A stretch of 32,277 bases of DNA from Candidatus Babelota bacterium (GTDB taxonomy: Bacteria > Babelota > Babeliae > Babelales > Babelaceae): assembly GCA_003484685.1 (NCBI GenBank), contig DNBB01000006.1, forward strand, positions 1 through 32,277, read 5' to 3'. The translations under genes and the position numbers were made by a program. Under the pieces are notes generated by a model. It was not told where the DNA came from. It ran no database searches and saw nothing but the letters and a program-made list of their open reading frames with translations. Position 1 is the first letter of the stretch. Each line of letters begins with the position of its first letter. Shown here in pieces: positions 7,804 to 16,681 of the stretch.

Positions 7804-9129
7804 ATGACCAGTAAATTCTGCACTCTATGTTTCGTATTTTGTTATGGTGTTGCGTCATTGAATGCAAGCTTGCCGAAAAACACTCCATTGCCTGTAAAAA
7901 TCCTTCATACCCTTCCTAAAGATTTTCACAAAAACACTCATTGGGGCTGGAGCCCCAATGGCCAATTTTTTGCCTATGCCGTTGACCATATAATCACGCT
8001 CTTTTCAACTTCAACTAAAAAAACCGTTCCATTAAATAGCATTTTTGACCTACCTTGTTCAGAAAAAAGTCCCATAAAATGCTTTAGTTTTACTCGAGAC
8101 AGCAAATCTCTTGCTATTGTGCATCAAAATGGAACGTTAACCTGGTATGCGCTTCAACCTGAATGCAAAGAGCTTTCTTTTCAAAAATCTGCCCTGTCGC
8201 CCTATACCAAATCGATTATCTGTTCACCGTCTAGAGAATACATTGCCACAAGCACCGAGCTCGATCCCGACCAGCAGATTGCAAAAATCAGCATATTCCA
8301 GAAAAAAGGCAATACGTACCTACTTTCAAAAGAACTAGACCCGACCAAATATTATGGCATCATACAGCACATAGAATTCAGCAAAAACGATGCCGAACTT
8401 CTAATCTGTTTTTACGATGGAAGAGTGCTAATAAGCCAAACCAAAGACAATGGAAAGCTCTTCTATGTTCAAGACAAACAAATAGCACCAATGAGTACCG
8501 AAGGATTAACTAAATATAAATTTTCTTCTGAACAACGCCTCTTTGCCACCGCCCGCACGGCAAACACCAATACCCTCCTATATGCACTTCCTAAAGGATT
8601 AGGAACTCAACAATGGTCTATCCAGAGCAAAAACCAAGAGGGTATAAAGCATTGGGGAGAAATCACCGGCAGAGCGCTCACCAGCATCACGTGCAACAAA
8701 ACAGAATCTAAAATTGCAGCATCGAATGAAAAAGGTCTTATTTATGTGCTTGACCAAATAGGCGCTATTCAAATCCTACGCCATCCCGGTTTTTTCAGAG
8801 AAGCAAAAGGAGGCGATATCAGCCGGAGTTTTAGGCGCCTCTGGTTTGATGATAAAAAAAATCTTTTGTATGGCCTAACAAATGGCCGAGAGTTTTACTG
8901 TTGGGACCTAGAAACGCAGCAATTCATGCTCCTTTCGAATAATATTTCTTGGCTCAGTGCTGTTGCATTGTATAAATCCGGAAACCTCTATATTCGTGGT
9001 AAAATGGGACGCAACCTTGTTGAATTTTCTTATAACCCTAAAGCAATTCCCCCGGCTGCTTTTGCTTCAAATCAATCTACTTGTGAGATGCCCGCTTGCA
9101 AATCAACAAATAAATGTCTCACAATGTAA
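7804..9129 (+). CDS. Exported WD40-like beta-propeller protein
   Basis: A 441-residue protein with a signal peptide (about residues 1-22, MTSKFCTLCFVFCYGVASLN). The mature part consists of recurring beta-propeller blades: WGWSPNGQFFAYAVDHIITLF, CFSFTRDSKSLAIVHQNGTL, HIEFSKNDAELLICFYDGRV and REFYCWDLETQQF. These resemble degenerate WD40 repeats, probably a seven-bladed scaffold. No catalytic motif is visible. The C-terminus is Cys-rich (CEMPACKSTNKC), suggesting disulphides outside the cytoplasm. AAAGGG lies upstream of the ATG. It shares general architecture with the WD40 proteins at 12604-20566 but lacks their characteristic C-terminal tail. Likely a protein-binding scaffold in the envelope or outside the cell (inference). 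Confidence 0.75.
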   Translation: MTSKFCTLCFVFCYGVASLNASLPKNTPLPVKILHTLPKDFHKNTHWGWSPNGQFFAYAVDHIITLFSTSTKKTVPLNSIFDLPCSEKSPIKCFSFTRDSKSLAIVHQNGTLTWYALQPECKELSFQKSALSPYTKSIICSPSREYIATSTELDPDQQIAKISIFQKKGNTYLLSKELDPTKYYGIIQHIEFSKNDAELLICFYDGRVLISQTKDNGKLFYVQDKQIAPMSTEGLTKYKFSSEQRLFATARTANTNTLLYALPKGLGTQQWSIQSKNQEGIKHWGEITGRALTSITCNKTESKIAASNEKGLIYVLDQIGAIQILRHPGFFREAKGGDISRSFRRLWFDDKKNLLYGLTNGREFYCWDLETQQFMLLSNNISWLSAVALYKSGNLYIRGKMGRNLVEFSYNPKAIPPAAFASNQSTCEMPACKSTNKCLTM

Positions 9130-9280
9130 AAATCAATCAAAGCCTCACAACACCTGATATGATCGAATGAGCGTATAAATCGACTAACATCCTGAATAAT
9201 CACGCAACTTTTGAGATACAAAAAAAAGGAGTAGACTACCAAGGTGTTCACAAATTTTTGCAATATCCAAGGATCAACGT

Positions 9281-10750
9281 ATGTTACCCTCTGCGTTATC
9301 TCACCACGAATCTCATAGCACCATCGCTCCCGATGAAGGGGTCGTTATTCGTGTTAGCGGAACCGTTATTGACATCGAATTCGCGCCAGAGTACGAACCA
9401 ACCGTCAACAACCGCGTCGACGTTCTCATTCCCCGGCCGGGCCAAGATCAAGAAGATCGTGCAAGCCTGGAAGTTGCACAACAACTAGGTGATGGAATCA
9501 TACGATGCATAGCATTAGAGAACGTCTTTGGTATCAGCCGAGGCATGCGGGTCATCAATACAAAATCCCCAATCAAAGTACCCGTTGGATCCCAAACCCT
9601 GGGAAGAATTTTTGACGTACTTGGTAACACAATCGACGGCAAAGGCCCAATTACAGCAGACGAATACTGGCCTATCCACCGCGAAGCACCAACGCTAAGC
9701 GAGCAACGCGTCGAAAACGATATTCAAGAGACTGGCATCAAGGTAATCGATCTTATTTGCCCTTATCTAAAAGGCTCAAAGATCGGCCTTTTTGGCGGCG
9801 CTGGCGTCGGCAAAACAATCTTGGTAACCGAACTTATTCGTAATATTGCTATCGAACATGAAGGCGTATCGGTCTTTACGGGTGTTGGTGAACGAACCCG
9901 AGAAGGTAACGAGCTGTGGCTAGAAATGCAACGCTTTGGCGTTCTTGACAAAGCCGTACTGGTGTTCGGGCAGATGGGCGAAGTACCAGGAGCTCGGCTT
10001 CGCGTAGGCCTTACTGGCTTAACCATGGCCGAATACTTCCGCGATAAGCAGAAAAAAGACGTGCTCTTTTTTGTTGATAATATCTTCCGCCTCGTCCAAG
10101 CTGGCTCTGAAGTATCATCGCTCCTTGGTCGCATGCCTTCCGCAGTCGGATACCAACCAACGCTTGCAACTGAATTGGGCGCATTCCAAGAGCGCATTGC
10201 AAATACAATTAACGGGGCCATTACCTCAATCCAAGCTGTATACGTTCCCGCTGATGACATCACTGACCCTGCACCAGCAACAACCTTTATGCATCTTGAC
10301 TCCAATACTGTGCTATCACGCAAACTCGTTGAGCTTGGTATTTATCCTGCTATTGATCCTTTAGCTTCATCATCCAAGGGACTTGATCCCAATGTCGTCG
10401 GCGAGCGTCACTACACCATTGCACGCGCTGTACAAAAAGTTTTGCAGCGCTACAAAGAACTTCAAGATATCATCGCAATCCTTGGTATCGAAGAACTTTC
10501 TGATGAAGACAAACTCCTTGTTAAACGCGCACAACGCATCCAAAAATTCTTAACTCAGCCACTTTTTTCTGCCGAATTTTCAACCGGCATGGAAGGAACC
10601 TACATCCCGCTACATAAATCTTTGGATGATTTTGAAAAGATTATTAATGGTGAGTGTGACCATCTACCTGAGCAAGCGTTTTATATGGTAGGCACCTTAG
10701 AAGATGTCTACAAAAAAGCCGAATCGCTCATGCAACAAGCAAGAAGGTAA
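9281..10750 (+). CDS. atpD: F1 ATP synthase subunit beta
   Basis: Catalytic beta subunit of F1Fo ATP synthase, on the cytoplasmic face of the membrane. Visible landmarks: the P-loop GGAGVGKT (Lys178), GERTREGNE, the Walker B strand VLFFVDNIFR, GRMPSAVGYQPTLATELG, VYVPADDITDPAP, and the DELSEED-region equivalent EELSDEDK, ending with EYDHLPEQAFYMVG-like residues. Length is 489 residues against about 460-480 in most bacteria. The excess is an N-terminal extension of roughly 20 residues (SALSHHESHSTIAPDEG) before the usual first strand. The start is supported by AAGGA at 9271 followed by the ATG. Only epsilon follows; alpha, gamma, delta and the Fo genes are not in this window. Confidence 0.98.
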   Translation: MLPSALSHHESHSTIAPDEGVVIRVSGTVIDIEFAPEYEPTVNNRVDVLIPRPGQDQEDRASLEVAQQLGDGIIRCIALENVFGISRGMRVINTKSPIKVPVGSQTLGRIFDVLGNTIDGKGPITADEYWPIHREAPTLSEQRVENDIQETGIKVIDLICPYLKGSKIGLFGGAGVGKTILVTELIRNIAIEHEGVSVFTGVGERTREGNELWLEMQRFGVLDKAVLVFGQMGEVPGARLRVGLTGLTMAEYFRDKQKKDVLFFVDNIFRLVQAGSEVSSLLGRMPSAVGYQPTLATELGAFQERIANTINGAITSIQAVYVPADDITDPAPATTFMHLDSNTVLSRKLVELGIYPAIDPLASSSKGLDPNVVGERHYTIARAVQKVLQRYKELQDIIAILGIEELSDEDKLLVKRAQRIQKFLTQPLFSAEFSTGMEGTYIPLHKSLDDFEKIINGECDHLPEQAFYMVGTLEDVYKKAESLMQQARR

Positions 10751-10757
10751 GGCCCCC

Positions 10758-11012
10758 ATGCAAGATCAGATAACCTTACACCTCATTTATCCAACAAAAA
10801 CCACCACGCAACAAATTCGTGAACTTGAACTAGAAACTGCAACAGGAACCCGAGTTATTCTCCCTGGCCATGCCCCACTGTATGCCGCGCTCAAACATGG
10901 ATCAATGATCAACTTTATTGATGCTACGGGAACCTTGCAATCAGAGCACATAGGTAGCGCCCTTGCTGCAATCAATCGGTCTGAGATACGCATTATTATG
11001 AGCCATACGTAA
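10758..11012 (+). CDS. atpC: F1 ATP synthase subunit epsilon, short form lacking the C-terminal helical domain
   Basis: Small central-stalk subunit. I chose the ATG at 10758, preceded by the AAGG of GAAGGTAAGG and seven bases after the atpD stop; an in-frame upstream start at 10704 would lie inside atpD and add unrelated residues. The 84-residue product covers only the N-terminal beta-sandwich: ITLHLIYPTK, the hallmark LPGHAPLYAALKHG, and the closing strand EIRIIMSHT. Full-length bacterial epsilon is about 130-140 residues, with a C-terminal two-helix hairpin that can inhibit ATP hydrolysis. That domain is absent and there is no frameshifted remnant, because the next gene starts five bases after the stop. 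Similarly short epsilons are known, for example in green sulfur bacteria. Confidence 0.92.
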   Translation: MQDQITLHLIYPTKTTTQQIRELELETATGTRVILPGHAPLYAALKHGSMINFIDATGTLQSEHIGSALAAINRSEIRIIMSHT

Positions 11013-11017
11013 CGCTT

Positions 11018-12607
11018 ATGAACGAGTACGAACTAGGAACCATCGTATCAGGATCACTGTCCCAAGGCTTTTTGATGCGCATCAATCCACAATATGACGT
11101 CGAAGAGCTAAAAAGCGGACGCTTTGTTTCGATCCAAGGAGCACATACAACCTTTTTTTCGCTACTCACCGATATCCGGCTTGACCCGATCCCCAACTAC
11201 ACTACTTTTGCATATCCCGAACGAAAAAGCATTGCCCATGAAGTCATACAAGCAATCGCATGCAGCGCCCATGCCACGATACGGCCACTCATTGCGCTTA
11301 CCCATGACAAGCAAATCACCCCAGTCAAAAGTATACCTAAGCATTTTGCGCCAGTGCTTCCCGCAACCAATCAGGATATTGCCTACATCTTTGGCAGCGA
11401 ACACCAAACACCCGGAAAAGTTTTTGCTATCGGCAAACCATTAGACATGCATGCAGATGTATGTATCGATCTTGAAAAATTCACCGAACGAAGCAGCGGA
11501 GTATTCGGTAAAACAGGTACCGGTAAGACATTTATTACCAGACTTTTACTTGCCGGACTGCTTAAACACCAACGAGCAACCTGCCTTATCTTTGATATGC
11601 ATAGCGAATATGGCCTTCAAGCAAGAAATGAAAACAGCAATGCACCATTTGTTAAAGGATTAAAAACCCTCTTCCCTGCACAAAGTGCCATCTTTTCGCT
11701 TGATCCGCAGGCAACCAGACGCCGGGGTGGAAACCCAGACATCTGCCTCACCATACCGTTACAAAGCATAAGCGTCGGAGACATCTTAGCCCTCTCTACC
11801 GAACTTAATCTTCATCCAACCGCCTGCGAAGCTGCATACCTTCTCGCGGCACGATACAAAAAAGATTGGCTCATTCAGCTCCTTGATCGAGGAAATCAAG
11901 CAGCTGAACTTGCCCAAGAAATCGGTGCCCATGCAGAATCTATTGCAGCACTATATCGCAAACTCCGTATAATCGAAAGATTCCCCTTCTTCACACGCAG
12001 TAATCAAGGATTACAAAGCCCAATTCAAACGCTCATGGAGCATTTGGAGCGCGACCTATCAGTAATTATTGAGTTTGGAACCTATTCATCTACTTTTTGT
12101 TACCTCCTACTTGCTAATATCATTACTCGTCGTATTCATGCGCAATATATCGAAAAAACTGAGCAGTTTTTGGCATCACAACACCCCGAAGATGAGCCCA
12201 AAAAGCTTCTCATTGTAATTGAAGAAGCCCACAAATTCCTCAACCCCGCTGCCGCGCAACAGACAATTTTTGGTACGATTGCGCGCGAAATGCGAAAATA
12301 TTATGTCTCATTAATGATCGTTGATCAGCGCCCATCCGGCATCGATCCCGAAATTTTGTCACAAATTGGTACCAAATTTATCGCGCAACTTCATGACGAA
12401 AAAGATATTAGCGCTGTACTCTGCGGCATAGCAGGAGCACAAGAACTTAAAACCGTACTTGCGACATTAAGTAGCAAACAGCAAGCACTAGTCTTAGGGC
12501 ATGCTATCACTACCCCTATTGTTATTGAAACCCGGCGATATGACGAAAATTTTTATGCGACACTCGCGCATACCGCTGACGCGAAAAAGATAAACCAGTT
12601 ATTCTAG
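11018..12607 (+). CDS. HerA-like (DUF87) DNA-translocase ATPase
   Basis: A 529-residue cytosolic ATPase of the HerA/FtsK superfamily; such hexamers pump DNA and often work with a nuclease. An N-terminal beta-barrel (about residues 1-130) is followed by Walker A FGKTGTGKT (Lys170), then IFDMHSEYG. The Walker B is LLIVIEEAHKF (E402, E403), and the C-terminal MREMRKYYVS and VDQRPSGIDPEILSQIGTKF blocks are typical of HerA. No NurA nuclease partner is adjacent. It starts five bases after atpC with no clear Shine-Dalgarno, so it is probably translationally coupled to the atpDC operon. Its stop overlaps by four bases the stop of the convergent WD40 gene. The named role (DNA translocation) is from the family; the connection to ATP synthase is likely only transcriptional. 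Confidence 0.85.
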   Translation: MNEYELGTIVSGSLSQGFLMRINPQYDVEELKSGRFVSIQGAHTTFFSLLTDIRLDPIPNYTTFAYPERKSIAHEVIQAIACSAHATIRPLIALTHDKQITPVKSIPKHFAPVLPATNQDIAYIFGSEHQTPGKVFAIGKPLDMHADVCIDLEKFTERSSGVFGKTGTGKTFITRLLLAGLLKHQRATCLIFDMHSEYGLQARNENSNAPFVKGLKTLFPAQSAIFSLDPQATRRRGGNPDICLTIPLQSISVGDILALSTELNLHPTACEAAYLLAARYKKDWLIQLLDRGNQAAELAQEIGAHAESIAALYRKLRIIERFPFFTRSNQGLQSPIQTLMEHLERDLSVIIEFGTYSSTFCYLLLANIITRRIHAQYIEKTEQFLASQHPEDEPKKLLIVIEEAHKFLNPAAAQQTIFGTIAREMRKYYVSLMIVDQRPSGIDPEILSQIGTKFIAQLHDEKDISAVLCGIAGAQELKTVLATLSSKQQALVLGHAITTPIVIETRRYDENFYATLAHTADAKKINQLF

Positions 12608-14322
12608 TCTCTATCGCAATTGCCCCACATACCCCATATAAAAGCATCATCCTCGCTCCAAGATATTTGAGTTGGTATTATCTCCCTGGAAAATTGCGCA
12701 TTTAGTTTATTTATGAGACGAATACCATACGCATTTGCATTTTTAATTTCAACGGGCTGCTTACCATAAGTCTTACAATAGGCCAGATAAGATAAGAAAA
12801 TAATTTTTTCTTGAGAGGTTACGCAGGGGGCAAGCTCCCATTCAACAAATTTCCATTGGTAGCCTTCAAAAAAAGAAGTCAACAGGGTTTTGTTATCGCT
12901 CCCAAACATCAAGGGTTTTGCCTTGCTATACTGCGGTGCAAGTGCAAATAACTGTTTGCCCGATTTCACTTCCCATGTCTGCACCAATAGTTCGTCTTTT
13001 AAAGATGAACATGGATACGGTTGCATAACTCCTGTTGCACAACAGGCTCCATCAGCACTAAAAATCACGGACGATTGAGCTTTATCATTAAGCTTTAACA
13101 CGCTTACAACCGCACCTGTGGCAAGATTACAAATTCTAACACCTTCATATGGAATACTAATAGCCACATATGCACCATCTGGACTAACAACAAACCCCAT
13201 CGGTTGTTCAGAGCCCTTATCAACCATATACCCCTTGCCCGACCCAATATGCAAAACACGAATCACTTTTTTATCTTTTGTTTTTGCATCAAAAAGAGAA
13301 TAAACAAGTATCGAAGCATCAAGACCAAACGCAGCAACGCAGGCCGCCGGGGAGTCTATTGTGCGCAATTCTTTGCCTGTTTTTGTTTCTAACACACTTA
13401 TACCTCCCTGCGGGAGTGCTACCAAAAGATATTTTCCATCCTTATTAAATGCAGCGCACAGGGGGACGCGAGGGTACCGTACACACACAACATGCTTTCC
13501 TTGAACAATATCCCATACACGTACCGTCCGATCATCCGCAACCGTAACCATGCGGGAACTATCAGCGCTAAAATTTCCACTACACACCTTACCAGTGCGC
13601 CCTATCAATATTGTAGGCATTTTATTTTTTAGATCCCAAACTATGATCTTATTTTCTGAAGAATCAACAGCAAAAAGAGTTCCGTTGCTAAAGCTTACCT
13701 TCTCAAGTGTTTTTGTAGGCAAAACAGAGCGGGCTTGTGGCGGCAACACAGCGTTTTGTCCATCGCCACCCAACAAGGGAAGAACCTTTTTTAATTTTTT
13801 CTTTAGAACGCTCCCATTAGCCCTATCCGGAAATTTTTTTGCAATCGAACCAATCAAACGGTGCGCAAGATGCCACCTAAAATCCAAGGGCAAAGGCAAT
13901 GCATCTGAAAGCCGCAGTATCTGAAACCATGAAACGGGGCTGCCCTTCTTTGCTCTAAGAGGAAGCTCGCTACACTCAAAAACCAGTTGCTTCGTCGCTT
14001 TTTTCTCAAAGAGCGCAAAAAGCGACTCTGTTTTCCCCATTAACAGTTCGACAACATTTTCGTTACCCTGATATAATGATCCAACTAAAGCTTTTGGACT
14101 TGGCACTGGCGCGACTGTTGCGAGCTTCTCATTGCCTAGTTTTTGACCCAACCGCATTGATAGTGCCGCGGAATTCTGAAGATATTTGCAAATGTAGGGA
14201 TAAGCAGCACACTCTTGTAGCGTAGCAACCGGTACATTTTTTTTCATGAAATCAGCCGCCTGACCAGGCTCGACAAGAATGCAGAGCGACAATATTGTCC
14301 AACAAAAAAACCGAAAAGCCAT
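12604..14322 (-). CDS. Exported WD40 repeat protein, paralogue of the gene at 14614-16461
   Basis: A 572-residue protein with signal peptide MAFRFFCWTILSLCILVEPG (cleavage near QAA, residue 22). A helical N-terminal domain (about 25-190) is followed by about seven WD40 blades: IIVWDLKNKMPTILIGRTGK, NFSADSSRMVTVADDRTVRV, AAFNKDGKYLLVALPQGGIS, VVSPDGAYVAISIPYEGVRI and SVIFSADGACCATG. A C-terminal helical tail, starting WELAPCVTSQEKIIF, follows. Domain order and tail match the next gene upstream (14614-16461), so the two are paralogues. The start has AAGGAG five bases before the ATG. No enzyme motif is present; a protein-binding scaffold is likely. The last four bases overlap the convergent HerA-like gene. 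Confidence 0.8.
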   Translation of the reverse strand: MAFRFFCWTILSLCILVEPGQAADFMKKNVPVATLQECAAYPYICKYLQNSAALSMRLGQKLGNEKLATVAPVPSPKALVGSLYQGNENVVELLMGKTESLFALFEKKATKQLVFECSELPLRAKKGSPVSWFQILRLSDALPLPLDFRWHLAHRLIGSIAKKFPDRANGSVLKKKLKKVLPLLGGDGQNAVLPPQARSVLPTKTLEKVSFSNGTLFAVDSSENKIIVWDLKNKMPTILIGRTGKVCSGNFSADSSRMVTVADDRTVRVWDIVQGKHVVCVRYPRVPLCAAFNKDGKYLLVALPQGGISVLETKTGKELRTIDSPAACVAAFGLDASILVYSLFDAKTKDKKVIRVLHIGSGKGYMVDKGSEQPMGFVVSPDGAYVAISIPYEGVRICNLATGAVVSVLKLNDKAQSSVIFSADGACCATGVMQPYPCSSLKDELLVQTWEVKSGKQLFALAPQYSKAKPLMFGSDNKTLLTSFFEGYQWKFVEWELAPCVTSQEKIIFLSYLAYCKTYGKQPVEIKNANAYGIRLINKLNAQFSREIIPTQISWSEDDAFIWGMWGNCDRD

Positions 14323-14414
14323 CCAAACTCCTTACGAATATAATCTTTGAGCAGAGATCAAAATTTACTGGGTAATATGCAAGCAGACCCTTGGTATAAA
14401 CCAAATAAAACAGG

Positions 14415-14431
14415 TAGTTGTTCTACAACTA
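14415..14431. promoter_or_regulatory. Palindrome upstream of the minus-strand WD40 gene
   Basis: TAGTTGT (14415-14421), 3-base spacer, ACAACTA (14425-14431). It lies about 95 bases upstream of the minus-strand start at 14322, within the 291-base gap between the two WD40 genes. Operator-like; I cannot name the regulator. Otherwise the gap shows no gene. Confidence 0.3.
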
Positions 14432-14613
14432 AACCTTCGTGCATATCTCTTCTATGATATTTCCGATATTGCACGTTTGATGATAATTTCCGAATCATTT
14501 TTATTTAAAGCCGGTCTTTTAGTCTCACCGATACAAGATTTTAATCAAGTTAAAACGAAGGTAACTCAAAGTCATCACCAGGACCTTCTGCCCAAAAGTC
14601 TATTCGCTCAATT

Positions 14614-16461
14614 TTATTTTTCAGTAGGAATTGCTGGAAAGCTTTCATCAAAACGATAATTAATACGCTCAATTACCTGGGTGATATATGCGCCTTTTTG
14701 TAGGTTTGTAACACAAGGATACTTGCACTTTGATTCTTTTGCCCACGTTTTAAATGCAGTGCAAACTAGCTCTTCTTCAGGTGTTACCAGTGGGCAAAGG
14801 TCCCATTCAAGAAACCGCCACGAAGACGCATCTCGCCACAACGAAATCAACTTTTTCCCGTCTGGACTAAACTGGACACGAAGGATTTTTCCATCTGCAT
14901 AAGTAGGAACAAGCCGATGAACCTCTCCACCTGTAGCAAGATCCCATAGGCGGATAGCCTTACCCGATACCGTCGCAAGATACTTTTCATCAGAACTAAA
15001 AGCCCAATCATCAACAAGCGTTTGGTAATTATCGAGCACGTGCTTTAACGCACATGAAGCGGCATCCCATATTCTTATCGTGCCATCTTTGGATGCTGTT
15101 ACTGCATAGGTGCCTTTAGGACTAAAACGTGCAAAAACTATTTTTTGTGTATGCCCAACAAGCGCATAGCTCTTGTTCTTTTCTAAATCTATAACCACTG
15201 CTGCATTAGAAAGCTTTGGATCTGGGGAAGATGCTATTACCTTAGTCCCATCAGCATTAAATTGTGCAGCAAATGCCTTTGCTGCCTTCTTAACGAGGAT
15301 CTTACTCCACCCCCCACACATACCCTGTAAATGGACCGCTCCATTAGCAGTAGTAATCAAAAGTTCTTCTCCATCAGAGCTAAAGCAAAAAGAGTCAATT
15401 CCCTTCGCTATTTTTCCGAGCGAAAATCGTTCTTTTTGTGATGCAACATCAACGATAGAAATTGAGCCATCAGAAAGCATAGCTGCTATGTTTGCGCCCT
15501 GTGGATCAAATTTGGCGTAACAAGGCTTTGCCCCACCAAAATAATCGATCCACCCGTTTGCAAAGCTACTCTGAGTATCCCACAAATAAATCCATCCGCC
15601 AGCCGTTGAACTGGTAAGGATCATCGTGCCGTCCAAACTAATATCGACGCAATTTACTTCTTCATCTCGGCCAAAAAGCTTGTGGCTTTTCCCGCTATTT
15701 AGGTCCATGACTAAAGGAACAGAACTTTCATAGAAAGGCAAAACAACCACCACCCCCTGCTGATGGAAAGAAAGGCTTTTAGTGGCACCCCAATGCTGGA
15801 TCAGCGTCTTACTAACCTGCGGTGAAATTGGCACTTTAAACGCTGCTTCATCAATCTTTTTACCCTGACCTAATAACGCAGCAACAAGCTTGAGGTCTTC
15901 CACGGACTCCTTTTTATTCATGTGACGGGCAAAGTTGTGAACAAGCCCTAGTTCATCAACAAATGGTTCTGCCAAGTTACGTGCAAACAGCCAGGGAAAT
16001 TCAAAGCCATACGCCAACTTAAGAAACTGAAGCGCAACAACCGTACTGGAATTGGTACTTTTTTTAAAAGGAATTTTAGCAATTTTCGCAGATAACATCT
16101 GCTTCTTTTTCTTGTCAAATAACCTTAGCATTCGCTCAGTCTTATAAAGCACCAATGCAAGATCTTCATCAGCTGGTATCGGGGTTGTTTTTTTGCCGTT
16201 TGATATCTCCTGCTCTACGTTGCAAAGCAGCTGCTTTGCAATTTCAAAAAACCCAGGCAAAACACCGGACTTGCCTTTGCTCTGCTTCGAATTTTTTTGC
16301 TGCAATTTCGCATAGTATCCAGAATACTTGATAATATACGGGTATCGCTGCTGCTGCAGACCAGAATCGAAAGTTTTTCGATCTCGCTTTTTTGATGCAC
16401 AAAACAAGGGGAAATTAAACAAAGTCATTACAGTAAAAGCACATACTAAAAACAACCTCAC
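14614..16461 (-). CDS. Exported WD40 repeat protein (seven-bladed propeller with helical N- and C-terminal domains)
   Basis: I chose the GTG at 16461 (615 residues) because AGGAG at 16467-16471 lies five bases before it and it gives a compact signal peptide (MRLFLVCAFTVMTLFNFPLF). An in-frame GTG at 16491 would add ten residues and has no such site. After a helical region (about 30-215) come about seven WD40 blades, the clearest being CVDISLDGTMILTSSTAGGW, FARFSPKGTYAVTASKDGTI followed by RIWDAAS, and WAFSSDEKYLATVSG followed by IRLWDLATGG. The final blade ends WDLCPLVTPEEELV and runs into a helical tail. This WD[LE]..L(T/S)..E tail is shared with the genes at 12604, 18107 and 19343. Best preserved of the WD40 group; function unknown, probably protein binding outside the cytoplasm. 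Confidence 0.82.
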   Translation of the reverse strand: MRLFLVCAFTVMTLFNFPLFCASKKRDRKTFDSGLQQQRYPYIIKYSGYYAKLQQKNSKQSKGKSGVLPGFFEIAKQLLCNVEQEISNGKKTTPIPADEDLALVLYKTERMLRLFDKKKKQMLSAKIAKIPFKKSTNSSTVVALQFLKLAYGFEFPWLFARNLAEPFVDELGLVHNFARHMNKKESVEDLKLVAALLGQGKKIDEAAFKVPISPQVSKTLIQHWGATKSLSFHQQGVVVVLPFYESSVPLVMDLNSGKSHKLFGRDEEVNCVDISLDGTMILTSSTAGGWIYLWDTQSSFANGWIDYFGGAKPCYAKFDPQGANIAAMLSDGSISIVDVASQKERFSLGKIAKGIDSFCFSSDGEELLITTANGAVHLQGMCGGWSKILVKKAAKAFAAQFNADGTKVIASSPDPKLSNAAVVIDLEKNKSYALVGHTQKIVFARFSPKGTYAVTASKDGTIRIWDAASCALKHVLDNYQTLVDDWAFSSDEKYLATVSGKAIRLWDLATGGEVHRLVPTYADGKILRVQFSPDGKKLISLWRDASSWRFLEWDLCPLVTPEEELVCTAFKTWAKESKCKYPCVTNLQKGAYITQVIERINYRFDESFPAIPTEK

Positions 16462-16681
16462 CACAACTCCTATCACCGCTAGCAAGAACACTTTTCAATT
16501 CCATTTTCAACAATACAGTTACTAAGTCAAATAAAAGGATGGCCTGAAGTTTAAAAACATCGACCACAAAGTCAAAGGCTTATACCAAAGCAACCAAGCG
16601 CCTGGAAATCATTTTCGATTTCATATAGAATGGCCGTCAACAGGCCAAGCAGAATTGTTAAAAGCGCAAAAAGGAGACCAA

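Noticed and set aside
9227..9320. A short GTG-started frame after AAAGGAG upstream of atpD
   Set aside because: It would give only about 24 codons with no recognisable features, overlapping the atpD start, which has its own Shine-Dalgarno.
9763..10323. A 186-codon open frame antisense to atpD
   Set aside because: It is the mirror of a highly conserved gene; the Ser/Arg/Pro-rich translation is typical of a shadow frame.
16462..16491. An upstream GTG start for the minus-strand WD40 gene
   Set aside because: The extra ten residues lengthen the signal peptide awkwardly, and the AGGAG site is placed for the GTG at 16461 instead.
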